A stretch of 64,000 bases of DNA from Anthoceros angustus (Eukaryota > Streptophyta > Anthocerotopsida > Anthocerotales > Anthocerotaceae). The stretch lies in assembly GCA_010909165.1 (NCBI GenBank), contig MU008157.1:310001-374000 (forward strand), read 5' to 3'. The position numbers were made by a program, and so were the translations under genes. The notes below the pieces were generated by a model, which saw only the letters and a list, made by a program, of their open reading frames with translations, ran no database searches and had not been told where the DNA came from. Shown here in pieces: positions 34,598-44,896 of this stretch; the first letter of the stretch is position 1; every line of letters begins with the position of its first letter.

Positions 34598-36016
34598 CTA
34601 TGTACAGCATGGCAGATTACAACATGGGAGAAATGGAACAACCGGTAATACTCCGTCCTTATAAAGAGGACAAAGCAGTTCCCAACACTTCCACAATCGT
34701 TCTGGTTTACTGAAGTACATGACGTATGTGAATTCACTAATTTCCTCCGCAGAATGATCCAGATACTCCTTCTCGGTATACATGGTTTCTCGTTCTGCAT
34801 GCGCCCATCCGTAAAGGTCGTCCAAATAGCCCTCTGTAGGATTGAATGCAATGAAGTGGAAGCCCCAGTCTTCTGAATCAGAGTCGATGAGTTCATCAAA
34901 ACCCTCATCACCATAGAAAAGTTCATCAAGCTCAACCTGCTTCTCAACAATCCATGGGGTATGAACACCAGACGGGTTCCCGACACCGAGCTTATAGAGA
35001 CTCCATTCATCGGGATCTTGCCCCCTTGGATGACCTACGGAGATAATGCTAACATCGCCACCTTTGGTCACACGAAGCTGCATTGACCTCCAGTACGTCC
35101 TAATATCTTCGTTCTGAACATTCCTATCCATCTTCAGAGACAGAACGCCAGTGTCCCATTGGTAGACCCACACTGACAAGGGGCAAGACGTTTTATCATC
35201 AACATACCATGGTGGTTCATCTCGTGGTTCCAGAGCGGCCAAGAAGTAGACTCTGTTCCCCGACACGCAGGAGTGGATAAGGGATCTGAATCTAGGAGCT
35301 GGCTCTCCCAGAATCTTCCATGTCCTGGACCGGGACGAGTAAACTTGGATTACCCAATTCGCAAACTTCCTGTCGTGCACTGGCCATCGCTCATGGGTTT
35401 CGTTCAGTTGAAATTGGACAATGTGATAGAAACCGGAGCGCTCCTTCCGACAGGACTCATCCTCTGAAGGCAATTTCTCCCCAGGTTTGAAGCAGGGAAC
35501 TGCTGGTTCCAGACGAAAACCTCGCTTGTCACGGAGCCTTTCTTGAATGAAGTGAAAACCTCGCCGGTGAAATGACAGATCCTTGAACACATTCAACTCT
35601 GGAACCTTCTCCCACTTGTCATGCATCGGGCTCCCGACCCAATACTGTGACGCTTTAGAGTCCCATAGCGCTACCAGACCCGACGGCCCTCCTCCTTGGA
35701 TGCAACCATGCACAGCCGGATCCCAGCCAGGGGGCCACGACAGCTTCATCCTCGTCTTCTCGAAGGAAACGGGGTCCAAGGCTGACCACTGGAGTCGATT
35801 CTCTTCCTCGCAATCCTCCTCGTATCCCTTCTTCTCTAGGAGCAAAAGCCGTGGGGAGCCTGGATTGGCTTCTGCCAGGTCCTCCTCCAGCTCCTTCAAA
35901 AAGCGGTACCACTTCTGAGAAACACACAGGCATTGGAGGCGAGTGACATGCGGAACGCCACGGAATATCAGTCTCCATAGCTCCTGGGAGAGCTTATCGA
36001 AAGACGCAGCCTCCAT
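34598..36016 (-). CDS. F-box protein
   Basis: This is an intronless frame of 472 residues counted from the first true ATG at 36016; the codons before it use non-ATG starts. The N-terminus has an F-box-like helix set, FDKLSQELWRLIFRGVPHVTRLQCLCVSQKWYRFL (residues about 6-40, in pieces FDKLSQELWRLIF and LQCLCVSQKWYRFL). The rest resembles F-box-associated beta-propeller proteins, with Trp-rich strands such as WPPGWDP, YWVGSPMHDKWEKVPEL, WVIQVYSSRSRTWKILG and CVSGNRVYFLAALEP. Such proteins are substrate receptors of SCF ubiquitin ligases; the target is unknown. A mutated duplicate lies about 3 kb upstream (38.1-40.1 kb). Confidence 0.75.
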   Translation of the reverse strand: MEAASFDKLSQELWRLIFRGVPHVTRLQCLCVSQKWYRFLKELEEDLAEANPGSPRLLLLEKKGYEEDCEEENRLQWSALDPVSFEKTRMKLSWPPGWDPAVHGCIQGGGPSGLVALWDSKASQYWVGSPMHDKWEKVPELNVFKDLSFHRRGFHFIQERLRDKRGFRLEPAVPCFKPGEKLPSEDESCRKERSGFYHIVQFQLNETHERWPVHDRKFANWVIQVYSSRSRTWKILGEPAPRFRSLIHSCVSGNRVYFLAALEPRDEPPWYVDDKTSCPLSVWVYQWDTGVLSLKMDRNVQNEDIRTYWRSMQLRVTKGGDVSIISVGHPRGQDPDEWSLYKLGVGNPSGVHTPWIVEKQVELDELFYGDEGFDELIDSDSEDWGFHFIAFNPTEGYLDDLYGWAHAERETMYTEKEYLDHSAEEISEFTYVMYFSKPERLWKCWELLCPLYKDGVLPVVPFLPCCNLPCCT

Positions 36017-36082
36017 CGAGGGTGATAGAGCGGCTGGCAGGAGTATTCCACGGCACCTCGACAAGACTTGACTCGTAAGCAA

Positions 36083-36435
36083 AGAAACTGAAACGAATTG
36101 AATCTATGGCTATAAGATATATTGGTACTTCCCGAGACCAAAACCCTAAAAGTCGACTTAAGACAGTCCGGGTAGTGATTTCAGGACGGGCAGGGGCGGC
36201 AATCTGCGTCTCCTGCGTGACTATGTGAAAGAGAGATAGCATAACTCTCAAAACACAGACTTAGGGCGCAATAATCAGAAAGGTTTTGTCATGTGGGGAC
36301 GGCAAGCAAGTGTATGTAGTCATGTCCCATGGAGAATTGCAGACTTCAGCTCCAAGACAGTGAATGTGTAAAATGGCAGGGTGATGCATAGTACCAGGTC
36401 ATCCCGGCATAGTCTTTGTTAGACTCATCTTCCGA
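36083..36435. promoter_or_regulatory. 5' flank of the F-box gene
   Basis: No coding capacity is seen. A segment near 36105-36210 (ACCAAAACCCTAAAAGTCGA onward) recurs in diverged form at 40005-40080. The duplication of the F-box locus therefore included its 5' UTR or promoter. Confidence 0.5.
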
Positions 36436-36650
36436 CAGCTATACACTATGCTGAAACTATGTACAGCTAAGAAGGATTTGGTTGTGGGGCGACGGGTTCA
36501 TGATCTCACTATCAAACTTGGATACTTGGGAACCATATCGTGCATATTTATGCATCGGGAGGTAGGCTAGATGAGTGTGTTCACCAAAGTGGGGAAACCA
36601 AATGTCTTCATTGGTTTTCCATACTCTTTGCCCATGCTAAGCCACTGGAA
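36436..36650 (+). pseudogene. PPR gene fragment
   Basis: The sequence follows the start of the plus-strand PPR gene (5165-5385) closely: CTGAAACTATGTACAGCTAA, then GGTTCATGATCTCACTATCA, then GGTAGGCTAGATGAGTGTGT. It lacks several short segments present in the parent (for example after CTTGGATA), so the frame is broken. It is an isolated 215-bp piece about 29 kb from its relatives. Confidence 0.8.
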
Positions 36651-36813
36651 ATTTTTATGTTATTGACGTGCCAGCAGCTTAGAGAATTTCTTCTACACCC
36701 TATTGTCGGTCCTTGAAGTTCCGAAAAACTCCAAGACAGAGTGCAGCGGAGTCTTGGAGTTTCATTACGGGACGAGGACGTACGAGTTTCCCCGCGGAGC
36801 TCGTCCACTAACA

Positions 36814-38085
36814 TATATTATAGATCTAATATAATATTATTAAATATAATAACAATATATATATACATAAATTATATGCACTTGTGGCTCACATGAGGGA
36901 GGCCGACATGCCTTTTGATGGCAGGGATCGGACCCATAGGGCTTTCATTTACAAACTTCTAAGCTCTTTTATCTACATAAATTTATTTGACTTATTGGAT
37001 TTGCTCTATTTAACTTTGATGTGCCTTGAACCGGATCTCGTACATTTATCTCCATACATATTTTCTTTTTTTCTGTTTATGGTTTCTTTTTATTTTATTT
37101 CTTTGTCGTCCCGTTGCGATTCCTTTGAAGTGGGTATATGCAAGGCCTTTGAGTACGTCATGCCTCTTCGCAGTTTTGAAAATGTCCTGCTCCTCAAGGG
37201 CTATTCACAATCTCATACTACACCGTGGGCTGAATATTTAATATCTATATTTTGGGAATCTGAATATTGAAAATATATAATACTCAACATGTGGTCGGAA
37301 ATGGCCACTATCTTGACATATTACATTCAACTCCTAAGAGGGGTTGAATTATATATACCTAGATCTTTAAATTTTATATGCCAACTTATCCTTGCATCGT
37401 CATAAACCTCAGCCAAAAGACTACAATAGACCAGGAAGATGTGCACACGTGGATAAATAATGCTGCTAAATATGACACCCTACTAGTAACCCTATGCCCT
37501 AAACCCTTCTGCTCTTAGAAATAATTCAGTCCACTACAATTACCAATCAATCCCACGTGGGCTCTCACACATCAAGCCCCTGTAGGGCTCTCACACATCG
37601 AGCCCCTATATGGCCTTTTACAAATCAAGCCCACAGAGGCTTGCGAGAGCTAGTTTCTATCTGTTGATTGAATCGAGAGTAAAAAACCAGCCTTCAGAAC
37701 ACAACACCATCTAACCTCAGCTTACTCTTTGTAGGAAACCAAAAAAGAAAAAGAGGAAAAAGATCACAACCATAAAAATATGGTGGTTTCAAAAAATAAA
37801 AATTTTACTTATCATAAGCACATTTGAAAAGCGCCATGGTTATTGGGCGTGACAAGTTCACTCGTGCATTTAAAAATAATTTATTATATATAATTTACTT
37901 TTAAAATAAAAATATATATTTTTTGCTCTATTTAATCGAAATCCCAGGTTACAGAGAATTTAAGATATTATGAGAATTATGTATGTAGAACAATATAGAA
38001 GATCACAATGTGGCATAAATGATATGAGAGGTAATAGTCGTCATAGTAAAGAGGACGACGCACTTTATAAACCTCTCATGGTAGT
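36814..38085. other. AT-rich non-coding stretch with short tandem repeat
   Basis: Strongly AT-rich DNA without a supported gene. Around 37559-37636 there are three copies of a roughly 26-base unit of the form GGGCTCTCACACATCAAGCC plus CCTGTA, the last diverged. The reading frame at 36884-37270 is hydrophobic but matches nothing I know. Confidence 0.5.
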
Positions 38086-39150
38086 CCGTTGCAATGAAGG
38101 ATAAATATATTCCCACTAACTTCTGCTAGCATATGATGCAAATGTTCTTCCTTGGTATACATAGTATTTCAAAATAAATGTGCAAATCCGTAAGGGTCGT
38201 CCACATAGCCCTCGGTTGGATTGAAGGTAATAAAGTCTCCTAAATGAGCGTTGATGAGTTTTTTCAAATGCATATCACCCTGCCTAAGTTCAGGAAGCCC
38301 AACCTATTGAACTTCCATGACAAATTTGCAATCTTCTTCTTCCCCTAGTGACTGAAATCCAAAGGGTTTTATTACGACAACAAGCTTGAAGCTTTTGCAT
38401 TTAATGGGATTTCCCTCCTGTACATGACTTTTGGAGATCATGCTAACATCTCTAGCATCGGTCACACGGAATTGAAGTGACCTCTAGTACTTCTTAATTT
38501 CTGCGTTGCCAACTTTTTAATGCATCTCACAAGATAGAAGGTCTGTGTCCTATTGGTAGACCCACACCTCTAAGGGACAAGGCAATTTAGGAAGCCCAAC
38601 CGATTGAACTTCCATGACAAATTTGCAATCTTCTTCTTCTCCTAATGACTGAAATCCAAAGGGTTTTATTACGACAACAAGCTTGAAGCTTCTGCATTTA
38701 ATATATGACTTTTGGAGATCATGCTAACATCTCTGGCATCGGTCACACGGAATTGAATTGACCTCTAGTACTTCTTAATTTCTGCGCTGCCAACTTTTTA
38801 ATGCATCTCACAAGATAGAAGGTCAGTGTCCAATCGGTAGACCCACACCTCTAAAGGACAAGGCAATTTATCATTAATATACCGGTGAGGTTTTGCTTCT
38901 GGTGGTTCCAGAGCGACATAGAAGTGCACGTTGTTGCCCGACACGCAGGAATGAATAAGTGATATAATATTTCTAGAAGCTAGATAGAGGACAGTGAGGC
39001 ACCGCTAGTTCCAAAACAATTTCTCGCTTCACCTGGGGCCCTTTGGAATGAAGTGAAAACCTCGTCGATGGAATGACAGCTGCTGGAACTCATTCGGCGC
39101 TGGAACCTTCTCCCACTTGTCATGCATCGGACCCCCTTCCATATTCTCTA
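38086..39150 (-). pseudogene. F-box gene duplicate, degenerate
   Basis: The plus-strand text tracks the F-box gene region 34740-35640 with many substitutions and indels. Matching landmarks are GGTATACAT and CGTAAGGGTCGTCCACATAG with CCCTCGGTTGGATTGAA (against 34775-34850), GACACGCAGGAATGAATAAG (against 35262-35281), and GAACCTTCTCCCACTTGTCA with TGCATCGG (against 35602-35630). No open frame remains. An internal segment is tandemly duplicated (38290-38588 and 38589-38870, both beginning near GGAAGCCCAACC). Confidence 0.88.
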
Positions 39151-40341
39151 CTTGATCTCGTACAGACTAATAACATTTGTGGCATTTTTCTCCTTTGCTG
39201 CAAACCAAAGTTCCATTAAGTCTACTATGTTGAGCTCCTCCCCCATACTCAGGGCTGACCTATTTTTGTCCCGGGTGACGAGGTCTTTGTCGCAAATGTG
39301 ATTATAATAGACCCTACTCAGGACATCATCTACGAACATGTCATCATCTATCCTCCAGGTTGGGTGGTGGAGGGATGCACTACGGCTATGGTTCACAAGT
39401 ACACCTACCCATGTATTCCTACTAAGACTTATGGGACCATGGGCAAGGACTTCTCAAAGTTTATCACTGCTAGTACTAAAACATACTACATGTGAAGAAG
39501 AGGATAGGTCTAATGGTGACCATCGCCCTGCATAGCGCAAATTTATCACAGCTTGTGCTAAAGCATACCACATGTGCAAGATGGGGGTAGGTCCGCAGGT
39601 AGCCATCGCCCCGCACCGGGCGTTGGCAGATACAATTCGACGGCTTTGAAAACGGAGGACGCACATTTTCAGGGGATGCACATTTTCAGGTCCGGTGGGG
39701 TTTTGCAGGGCGGCTTCGAACGCGACCGGGGAGAACGCAACATCTTCTGTTCTGTTGAAAATTTCAAGACGGCTTCAAACGCAAGGACGCAGCATTTTCA
39801 ATGCGGTGTGGTCAAAAAGCGTTTCCTTATTCCAGATTATGACATCTTCGGAGCTATAGGTAACTTCAGGGTAGACGATCGGGGGAGGGGTCTAGTCCGC
39901 CTTTGGCCTGGAGCCCTATGGAGGTCCCCATCGCCTTTTTTTTTTTTCTATTGCATATTTATAAAGTCTGTACGTTTCAAATAGGGACTTCTATGTAAAT
40001 ATGTTGGCACTCCCCTGGATCAAAACCCTAAGTCGAGTCGAGACTGTCACGGTAGTGAGTACCGGACGGGGAGGGGCTGCCTGTGGACAGATGATTATGC
40101 TTCTCTTAAGTGGCGCCGTGACGCTGATCTGTGCATATATGTGAGGGTAGTGTAAGCAGTCTGGTGTTGTTGTGATGCACGCACCAAGGTGTGAGATTAA
40201 GGGATTGCACATGTTGTCAGAACCTGAGAGACGACCACGAGCTTGGGTCTCGAGTTTCTGGACGACAGACATGGCCTGCATTGTGAATTAGGGTGGGAAC
40301 TTTGGAGAATTTAGAAGCTGGTTGCGGTGCGGATCGCCAAT
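39151..40341. other. Spacer with remnant of the F-box 5' flank; LEO1 promoter
   Basis: Bases 39151-39985 replace what should be the 5' half of the duplicated F-box gene and show no known domain. Bases about 40005-40080 match the 5' flank of the intact F-box gene (CAAAACCCTAAGTCGAG and ACCGGACGGGGAGGGGC). The final 250 bp before 40342 presumably hold the LEO1 promoter. Confidence 0.55.
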
Positions 40342-43122
40342 ATGGGGGAAGAGAAGCGGCACGAGATGATGGAAACGATTTTTGGTGAAGATTTTGTGGA
40401 GTCGGAAGATGAGCAGGACGTAGCACCTCGGAGTCGCGTCCGCTCTGCTTCTGGGTCGCCAGCAGGATCTGATGACGACGAGGGAGAAGGCGAGGGAGAG
40501 GGGGAAGGAGAAGGCGAGGGAGAGGGGGAAGGAGAAGGCGAGGGAGAGGGGGAAGGAGAAGGGGAGGGAGAGGGGGACGGGGATGTTGAGGTAGAGGGGG
40601 AAGGAGAAGGAGAAGTGGAAGCAGAGGGTTTAGTGGAGAGCGAGGGGGAGCGGGTAGGCAGTGATGCAGATAGGGATCAGAGTGATGCAGAGAGAGCTCA
40701 GAGCGATGGCGAGAGGGAGGAAAGTGAAGGGGAGCGAGATGAAGGTAGTGACGGGGAAAGGGAGGGTTACAGGGAAGCAGAGTCCGAACCTGGACGGGCC
40801 GAGCCTGAAGCCAGTGGCAGTGGCTCGGAGCAGTCCAACAGGAACCGTAGAGATGACGGAGAGGACGACGAAGGAGCTGAGGAAGAAGCAAGGGAGTCCA
40901 GGTTAGTGGCTCTTTTTTAGGTCTGTAGGTTCTTTGCCTTGAGCGATCGCGCTGGGTTTGTCTTCATGGTTCAGTCCTGACCTCAGTGAACGAGGCGACC
41001 GGAGACAGAGATCTGGGGAGGTTGCGGAAGCCCGGGCAATTTTTGGTGAATCGGATGAGGAGGAAGAAGTGGAAAAAGTACCGCGTGGAAGGAGGCGGGG
41101 GGTAAGGGGCTCACATCATCCGTTTTCTGAGAGTCATGTGGTTTGCATCGCAGTTTGCGAGTACAGTACTCAGCTAACGTTGCTCTTACTTGCGGTGGGT
41201 CTGCAGCGTCCCCTGTCAGATGATGAAGGGGAACAAGAAGAACCAGCACCTGATGATGTTGTGGCAGATGATGACGATGATGGCTACAGGGAGGAACCTC
41301 AATTTGATCGTAGAACTCGAGAGAGACCGATGGGGGAGCCTTTGGATTTGGAGATTCCTTCTCGTCAGCCTCCCTGCCGACCGGACCAGGTCTACCATTC
41401 AAATTCAGTAATTTATTTGCGTAAGCAATCAAAGTTTCAATTCTGTGGTCTAACATGCAGCTGCAATCAGATGAACCTGGTGCGGGTATCCAATATAATG
41501 GGTATTGAACCAAAACCATTTGACCCTAAGACTTATGAAGAGGAGGCTACAACATTCGTCACTGATGAAAGTGGTCGCAAACAGCGGTTACGATTGGAGG
41601 AGAATGTTGCTCGGTGGAGGGCAATCAAGAATCGCAATGGGTCCTTGACTGTAAGTTGTTCAACAATTTTTGAAGTAGTGCTCCTTTGGACTTATGAGCC
41701 AGTTTTCCATGAAGAGAGGACATGAGGTGTTTTGATTGATTGTGGAACTTTGTTGTTGCAGTTTGAGAGCAACGCAAGATTTGTGAAATGGTCTGATGGT
41801 AGCCTACAGCTGTTGCTTGGGAACGAAGTTCTTGATATAGCAGTACAGGATTCCCGTCATGATCAATCTCATCTTTTCCTTCGGCATCCTAAGGTCTGTG
41901 TTTCTTACGTTAATGCAGTGGTGCAGTTGTATGGAGTGAACGTCTGACAGTATATTACTGAGAAATCCAATTGTGTTATCGCAGGGAATCCTACAGTCAC
42001 AAGGTCGTTTAGGTCGGAAGATGAAGTTCATGCCTTCGTCTTTGACATCGAAGTCACATAAGTTGTTGACTGCGCTTGTTGACTCAAGGCACAAGAAGGT
42101 TTTCAAAGTGAAAAACGTTTACACTACAAAGGATCCAGAGAAAGAGAAAGTGGAGAAAGAGAGGGTATGGATGTATGCTTGTGATTTAAGAATGCAGTGG
42201 CTTTTTCTCCCTCGAAGTAGCAGGACCTCAACTCCTCATTCTGTCACGCAGGCTGCAGAGCAACGCATAAGAAGCAAGGAGGATCTCCAGAGAAAGCAAG
42301 ATAAGGTGAAGAGCAAATACACTCCCATTCACCGTGAGCGGGATGCACAACTGTCCCCTAATTATCTGGAGGTTGCACTTGATGAGGTACTCATCTTGTT
42401 TCAGTAGGCAATTTTGCTTTCCCCTGATTTGTCCAGGGTGCTGTGTCCTCAAGCGTGCAAGCGCTGCCCGAAGCAAGTTGACAGTAATTTTGCATGTGGA
42501 CTCTTCAGGATGAGGAGACAGATGAGTTTGCAGATGGGCGAAGGGCAGTAGACGCAAGGCGTTTCCAAGAGCAATTAGAAGCAGAGGGTAGAGCAGAGCG
42601 GCGCATGATGGGCTCAAGAAGGGTAATTGATGTCACGGCAGATGTGTTTGGAAGAATTTGCATGTATACCAGTATGCTGAAATGCCGGGTACTATTCGGT
42701 TGCAGCCACCGCCAGCAGTGAGAGAAGCACCCGCTAGAAGTATGAAGAACAGAAGACCGCCACCACTGTCTCGTCGGGAGACCATGGATTCTTATTCAGA
42801 GGAGAGCGACCGCGAGCCATCGTATAAAAGCGAGGGTGACGAAGACGGGTATCCTGCAGCAGAGGAGGTCGAAGAAGAAGACTGGCAAGAGAGACCGAAG
42901 TATCGGGAGGTAAACTTCTCAAGGAGAACGAATTTCGTGTTAATCGTAAGCCCGATTCACTGAAACCAGCTGTGTCTGCAGGAGAGACGGAGGGTAGACA
43001 GGGATGATGACAGGAGGAAGAGAAAGAGGGAGAAGGAGGAAGAGGCTCGCAGAGAGGCATCACCTCCGAAGAAGACGGCACAAAGAAGGCGGGTAGTGGT
43101 TAGTAGCGACGACGAGGATTGA
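40342..43122 (+). CDS. LEO1: LEO1, Paf1 complex subunit
   Basis: Ten exons can be joined: 40342-40901, 40975-41101, 41207-41389, 41471-41650, 41762-41892, 41985-42164, 42252-42386, 42509-42622, 42706-42909 and 42982-43122. The acidic N-terminus (about residues 35-190, Glu/Gly/Asp/Ser) is followed by the LEO1 core: [72 protein letters not shown] and [17 protein letters not shown]. The tail is charged and ends in SSDDED. LEO1 (VIP4 in Arabidopsis) is part of the nuclear Paf1 complex, which couples RNA polymerase II elongation to histone H2B ubiquitination and H3K4/K36 methylation. An unusually pure Glu-Gly run is encoded by GAGGGAGAGGGGGAAGGAGA-type repeats (about 40478-40580). Confidence 0.93.
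40478..40620 (+). repeat. Purine tandem repeat encoding poly(Glu-Gly) in LEO1
   Basis: Copies of an 18-24-base unit built from GAGGGAGAGGGGGAAGGAGAAGGC run for over 100 bp with almost no pyrimidines on this strand. They encode alternating Glu and Gly. The tract stays in frame, as expected for a length-variable acidic linker. Confidence 0.85.
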
Positions 43123-43380
43123 AACATATTGTCGAAATATGTCTGGTCTTTCGGATCTCGGAAAAATTGTCATTGGAAATATTCATGAGAAAATTGTACA
43201 TCATGAAATTGAGGAGAAAGAATTATTAGGAAAGAATAGCAGACTGCTAAAGCTGCTGTGCGCTTTTCTTTCCCAATAATTCTGGAATTGAAAATGAAGA
43301 TAGAGCGGTGGACGAGAAGAAGCAAAATTATGGATAATCACTTTTCAACTCAGATGTTATTGAAAGATAATCGGCGTGAT
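43123..43380. other. Short spacer between LEO1 and the hydrolase gene
   Basis: LEO1 and the esterase gene converge, with 258 bp between their stop codons. The space must hold both 3' UTRs. Nothing else is seen. Confidence 0.5.
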
Positions 43381-44896
43381 TTACAAGCCATCAGCTGCAC
43401 TCAGGAAGGCGCTGGTTTGACGACCGCGGGAAGATCCGGCTAGTTCACATCCCGTACTGGCAATTTGAATGAGAATGGCTGCCAGTTTCTTTGGCCTGGA
43501 CAAGAAGACAGCATGGTCGGCCTGGGGCACACTGAAGACGCACAATGGTGGATTGCGCTGTATAATATAATCCTGGTCACCGGGCGGCACTCCTCGGTCC
43601 GCCAGAGTCTTGACGTAATAGCGAGGCACCGTCCCGAATCGGGACGGTGTGAGCGGCAGCACTTCGTTGCCCATACCGGCAGGCGACCTGGTGATGAGAG
43701 TGAGCGCCAGGTTCAGCTCCTGCACAAGAGAGGGAGGCATGGATGACGCATTAGGCCGATTGTGCAGCGATGGTGGGTTACCAAACAAGCTCAGGCTAAT
43801 GAAAGCGATAGCCGAAGCCAACTTCACCAACCTGCTGGGGAGTCTCGTTGTAGAAAAAGTCGCGGGCAGAAGCCGGATTGAGGGCAACTGAGGTGAAGGG
43901 CTGGTTGGGCCCGTTGCCGTAGTACGGCAGCAGATCGTTTCTCGTGAAGAGGCGGCTGAAGGTCTGGCCCACGACAGGGAGCCCATGTCAGTCATTAGAG
44001 CAGTTTAGAGCCTCGTCCGGCCTGGCCTCGCATCGCGCGATTCCAAAGAAGCATGTGCTGGAGGTCACAACGTGGCGACTGAATGTACTCACCTCGGGGG
44101 CAAAGGAATCGAAGTAGGTGTCACCGTAGGTGGGAGAACTGGCCGCAATGTAGACCGCTTTGTCGACGATGTCGGCGAAGAGCTCGGATGCGTACGCGAC
44201 GGTGCCTCCTCCCAAGCTGTGCCCCACCAGAATGACCTGCACAGTCGAAGTTGATGGGCACCGAATCCCCACCAGTTCAGGCAATGCCAACCTACCAAAT
44301 TGAAACGCACGCAATGCTACGCTCCCGCTGCGTCACATCCAAAACCTTGCGGGCCGGGTCCAGCGCCAGTTGCGCCATGAGGTCGGTGAGCGGCTTGGTG
44401 TACTGCGCCACGGAGGTGACGTTGTCGGCAGTGGCGTCGCGGTTGATGGCCGCGCTAGCCAGATCGATTGCCGACACCGCGTGCCCAGCCTCCTCCAGCG
44501 CGGTTGTCACCTTGTACCAGCACCAGGCGCCATGCCCGATTCCATGCACGAGCACGAAGTGATGCGGCTCTCCGTCCCCGGCCTCCGGTGCCGTCGCCGG
44601 TGCCGGTGCCGGTGCCGTCGCCGGTGCCGGAGCCGGAGCCAGCCCCTCCGCGGCGCCATGCCCAGCCTGCACTCAAACCCCATCCCGCAATGTCATCCAC
44701 CCGCGACCACGATTGGATTGGATTGGATTCGATCCGAGTCGAGTCGAGTCGAGTCGAATCGCGATCGGCTAGCTCGTCTCCGCCGGGACTGCAGAGCTGA
44801 TCCGAATTGGAAGCATGCGTCAAGGAGCCGGCTCACCTGCGAGAGGAAAAACAGCAGCGCTGCAACGAGGAGGAGGGCGCGGCCGAACTCGTCCAT
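43381..44896 (-). CDS. Methylesterase-like alpha/beta hydrolase
   Basis: Five exons: 44896-44837, 44666-44346, 44236-44094, 43963-43832 and 43719-43381. Exon 1 encodes a hydrophobic signal or anchor (FGRALLLVAALLFFLSQ). Exon 2 begins with a Pro-Ala linker and then HHFVLVHGIGHGAWCWYKV, the MES/hydroxynitrile-lyase family start. Exon 3 has VILVGHSLGGG with the nucleophilic serine. The last exon has VFSVPQADHAVFLSRPKKL with the catalytic histidine. Plant MES proteins hydrolyse methyl esters of hormones such as salicylate, jasmonate and auxin; the substrate here is unknown. An N-terminal signal is not typical of seed-plant MES enzymes, which are mostly cytosolic or plastidial. Confidence 0.86.
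44708..44765. repeat. Pentanucleotide microsatellites in the hydrolase intron 1
   Basis: GATTG-type units (GATTGGATTGGATTGGATT) are followed by GTCGA-type units (GAGTCGAGTCGAGTCGAGTC). Both lie within intron 1 of the hydrolase gene. Such tracts vary in length among individuals. Confidence 0.85.

Noticed and set aside
40217-40891. Pro/Leu-rich minus-strand frame of 224 codons
   Set aside because: It is the antisense of the Glu-Gly repeat in LEO1 and has no independent support.
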